NCBI GenBank assembly: GCA_035282865.1
Contig: DATEVB010000103.1
Span: 1 to 7,241 of the forward strand
Origin: UBA4744 sp035282865
GTDB lineage: Bacteria; Actinomycetota; Acidimicrobiia; Spongiisociales; UBA4744
Reading direction: 5' to 3'
Length of the DNA stretch: 7,241 bases
The translations under genes and the position numbers were made by a program. Of this stretch, positions 5,442-7,241 are shown one piece after another. The notes beneath the pieces are model-generated. The model worked only from the letters and a program-made list of their open reading frames with translations. It was not told the origin of the DNA and did no database searches. Numbering within the stretch: the stretch's first letter is position 1; every line of letters starts with the position of its first letter.

Positions 5442-6590
5442 TCACGGCACGAACTTGCGTCCCCGGCCGAGATCGACGTCGCCGTCTGTGTCATCGCCGA
5501 ACCGCCACACCGTGGCCAGACCCCTGCCCATCACCGCGGCAATGGTCCCGAGCGCGGTGCCGTCGTCCTCTGAATCCGACGTGTAGAGGATGCCCAGCTC
5601 CCAATCGACTTTGGTGCGGTTGACCCCCGATCCGGCGACGGAGTCTCGCGCCTCCCGCAACGCCTCCTGCGCGAGCAAATGGGGAAAGTGGTGCTTGACG
5701 CCGTCGGCGCTGGAGGAAACCAACATCAGAGCCGGGTTGATTCGTTCCACCAATTCCAGGTTGACGCCGTGCTTGGAGCCGTGATGGCTGACCTTCAGCA
5801 CCTTGGCCTTGAGCCCGTCGGAACCGGTTGCGGCCCTGATGGCCTTAGCGGCCGCGTTGTCGCTGGCGTGCAGCTGCGGGAAGTCGGTCCCGACGAAGGC
5901 CCACGACGTTGTCTGGGCGTCGGCCCCCAGGATGAGCGCCGTCGTGTTGGGATCTTCGAGGAGTTCGCGGCCCTGGCCGCGCAGCACGACCCGTGCCGCT
6001 GGGAACTCGACCCGCAGGCTGATCGACGAATCGTTGATCTCGGTTCCGTACGTGTCGAACCGGTTGCGGAGTTGGACGGAAGGAGCGAGAACCGTCACGA
6101 GCGCCGAGCCGACCCACTTGCGGTGGCCGGCCGTCGGCTGGGCATAGGACAAGAATTCGTTTCCTTCCACCTTCGCCATCATCGAGTGATACGCCTGGGT
6201 CGTGTGGAAGTACCCGGGATCCCAGAACTCGGCGATCCGGTCCTGTTGGTTCTCGAGAAAGTCGGCTATGCCCCCGATGTGATCCGAGTGGGGGTGGGTA
6301 GCAACCAAGAGGGCGATCGACCCGTCGGGTCGGCCGTTCTGCGGAGCGGCCGCGGCCACGAGGCCCGCCTGTTCCAGCGCGTTGATGAGTGCTTCCGTCT
6401 TGTGTTTCTTGGCGACGTCCACCACGACCAGTCGCCTTTCTCCGTTGGGATTCTCGGGAAGCAGCAGGACTTGCTGGTCGCCATCGCCGACATTGAGCAG
6501 GAAGAAGGCGAGGTGGTGGGGCTGAATGGATGCTAGGAAGCCTCCGAGGTCGACATGCTTGCCGACGGGGATCGGGACCGGGGCGCTCAT
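5442..6590 (-). CDS. Stand-alone ComEC/Rec2-type metallo-beta-lactamase-fold hydrolase
   Basis: 382 aa, soluble, no membrane segments. It has the motifs of the ComEC/Rec2 C-terminal hydrolase domain in order: F-L-L-N-V-G-D-G-D (30-38, counterpart of DVGQGD), strand L-V-V-V-D-V (54-59), metal site H99-P-H101-S-D103-H104-I-G-G, D-S-S-I-S-L-R-V-E-F (187-196), L-I-L-G-A-D (219-224, metal Asp D224), L-K-V-S-H269-H270-G-S-K (265-273), and a histidine-containing K-H-H-F-P-H near 299-304. All expected metal ligands are present, so it should be an active two-metal hydrolase, most likely a phosphodiesterase or nuclease acting on DNA or a nucleotide; the substrate cannot be read from sequence. It lacks the membrane competence domain of true ComEC. 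ATG 6590 overlaps the stop of the 205-aa gene by four bases (ATGA) and has GGGAGA six bases upstream, so the two are cotranscribed and coupled. Confidence 0.92.
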   Translation of the reverse strand: MSAPVPIPVGKHVDLGGFLASIQPHHLAFFLLNVGDGDQQVLLLPENPNGERRLVVVDVAKKHKTEALINALEQAGLVAAAAPQNGRPDGSIALLVATHPHSDHIGGIADFLENQQDRIAEFWDPGYFHTTQAYHSMMAKVEGNEFLSYAQPTAGHRKWVGSALVTVLAPSVQLRNRFDTYGTEINDSSISLRVEFPAARVVLRGQGRELLEDPNTTALILGADAQTTSWAFVGTDFPQLHASDNAAAKAIRAATGSDGLKAKVLKVSHHGSKHGVNLELVERINPALMLVSSSADGVKHHFPHLLAQEALREARDSVAGSGVNRTKVDWELGILYTSDSEDDGTALGTIAAVMGRGLATVWRFGDDTDGDVDLGRGRKFVP

Positions 6591-7204
6591 ATCTGCTCTC
6601 CCTGGCCGTGGCTCAGCGGCGATGGATCGGCAAGGGACTTGCTCGCTGCCGCCTGTTGTCGCACGTCATATTCTCCCGATTCGGGAGACGCCTTCTCGAC
6701 TTCACCCGAGATCGCCATCTCCTCGGCGTATTCGGGTTCCACGGTCGATGCTGCCGCACCGTAGAGCGCCGCCTTGGCGGCGTTCCGGCCGGCGAGGGAG
6801 ATGTCCCAGATCGATTGGGCCGCTCCGATCGCCTCCGCGTCATCGGGCAGGCCCCTGACGGCGAAGACGTCGCCGACTCTCAGTGGTCGCTCCGGTGCGG
6901 TGACCTGGTCGGCCGAGCGCGCCGCGTCGATCGTCTCCTGGGCGGCGTTTACGTCGTCGTATAGCTCGCGGGGATCGCCCTCGAAGAAGAGGCGTCCGTC
7001 TTGGTCGATACGAGGCCAGGCGGAGATCTCGAACACGATCCGGCTGCCTTCGATGTCCTCGACGACAACGTAGCCGTCGTCGGCGTTGACTTCGAGCTTG
7101 CGACGGTCGCCCCCGTCCTCCCCGTGCACGGTGAAGGGTTGCCAGAGCTGTTCTTGTGGCTCGAAACGTTCCTTACCGATCTTGGCCCGCTGTTCGGCCT
7201 GCAT
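6587..7204 (-). CDS. Acidic protein of unknown function, coupled to the MBL hydrolase
   Basis: 205 aa from ATG 7204. GTG 7210 is also in frame but sits directly against the GGAAGGGG ribosome site, whereas ATG 7204 has the right spacing; the frame has no stop before the window edge, so a longer form cannot be excluded. The N-terminal third is beta-rich (K-L-E-V ... Y-V-V-V-E-D-I ... R-I-V-F-E-I-S-A-W), with a helical part near 75-95 (Glu/Asp/Ala-rich), a V-G-D-V-F-A-V-R-G strand, and an Ala-rich helix (about 130-150). The last 50 residues are low-complexity Glu/Ala/Ser/Pro and probably disordered. No signal peptide, membrane segment or catalytic motif that I recognise. The overlap with the hydrolase suggests a partner, substrate adaptor or regulator of that enzyme; this is inferred only from gene order. 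Confidence 0.8.
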   Translation of the reverse strand: MQAEQRAKIGKERFEPQEQLWQPFTVHGEDGGDRRKLEVNADDGYVVVEDIEGSRIVFEISAWPRIDQDGRLFFEGDPRELYDDVNAAQETIDAARSADQVTAPERPLRVGDVFAVRGLPDDAEAIGAAQSIWDISLAGRNAAKAALYGAAASTVEPEYAEEMAISGEVEKASPESGEYDVRQQAAASKSLADPSPLSHGQGEQI

Positions 7205-7209
7205 CCGCA

Positions 7210-7217
7210 CCCCTTCC
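7210..7217 (-). promoter_or_regulatory. Ribosome binding site GGAAGGGG deciding the 205-aa start
   Basis: GGAAGGGG on the minus strand. Its GGAAGG core is seven bases before ATG 7204 but touches the alternative GTG at 7210, which favours the ATG. Confidence 0.6.
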
Positions 7218-7241
7218 GTTCGTCTGGAGATTCCCGCCTCC

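Noticed and set aside
5679..6536. Long plus-strand open frame (285 codons) opposite the MBL hydrolase.
   Set aside because: The minus strand encodes a protein with every ComEC-type motif; the plus frame has no recognisable domain and is a typical high-GC antisense artefact.

Overview
This is a GC-rich bacterial window with compact, overlapping genes and purine-rich Shine-Dalgarno sites. It looks like a chromosome from an actinobacterium or a similar high-GC lineage. That placement is an inference from composition and the style of the regulator; no rRNA, tRNA or other marker is present. I see no transposase, integrase, attachment site or CRISPR array.

Layout. A plus-strand gene enters from the left edge and ends at 133 (C-terminal fragment only). 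Facing it is a tight minus-strand block of four genes, 4581 down to 226: a 723-aa protein with a transthyretin-like N-terminus, Cys clusters and a Pro-rich linker; a 228-aa protein (start/stop overlap ATGA); a 265-aa protein with a five-cysteine ladder and a hydrophobic hairpin; and a 225-aa cupredoxin-like protein. The gaps are -4, 13 and 12 bases, so this is almost certainly one operon. Diverging from it at 4771-5388 is a LuxR/NarL-type regulator whose receiver domain has lost its phosphorylation residues. The 189-base region between them carries a CATGACA inverted repeat, a candidate operator. Further right is a second minus-strand pair with another ATGA overlap: a 205-aa acidic protein of unknown function (7204-6587) and a stand-alone ComEC/Rec2-type metallo-beta-lactamase-fold hydrolase (6590-5442), which converges on the regulator gene.

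How it may work together. The four-gene operon is the candidate undescribed system. Its two middle proteins look like diverged paralogs, with an N-terminal helix, a beta region, a cysteine-bracketed hairpin loop, a long apolar helix region and a final beta strand. This layout recalls lipid-binding TULIP-type folds, but that is a guess by eye. The first and last proteins are beta-sandwich proteins. None has a visible signal peptide, so the set may form an intracellular or non-Sec-exported assembly, possibly membrane- or lipid-associated through the apolar hairpin of the 265-aa protein. The divergent regulator is the natural candidate to control it. The ComEC-like hydrolase pair is a separate transcription unit, and a functional link to the operon is only positional.
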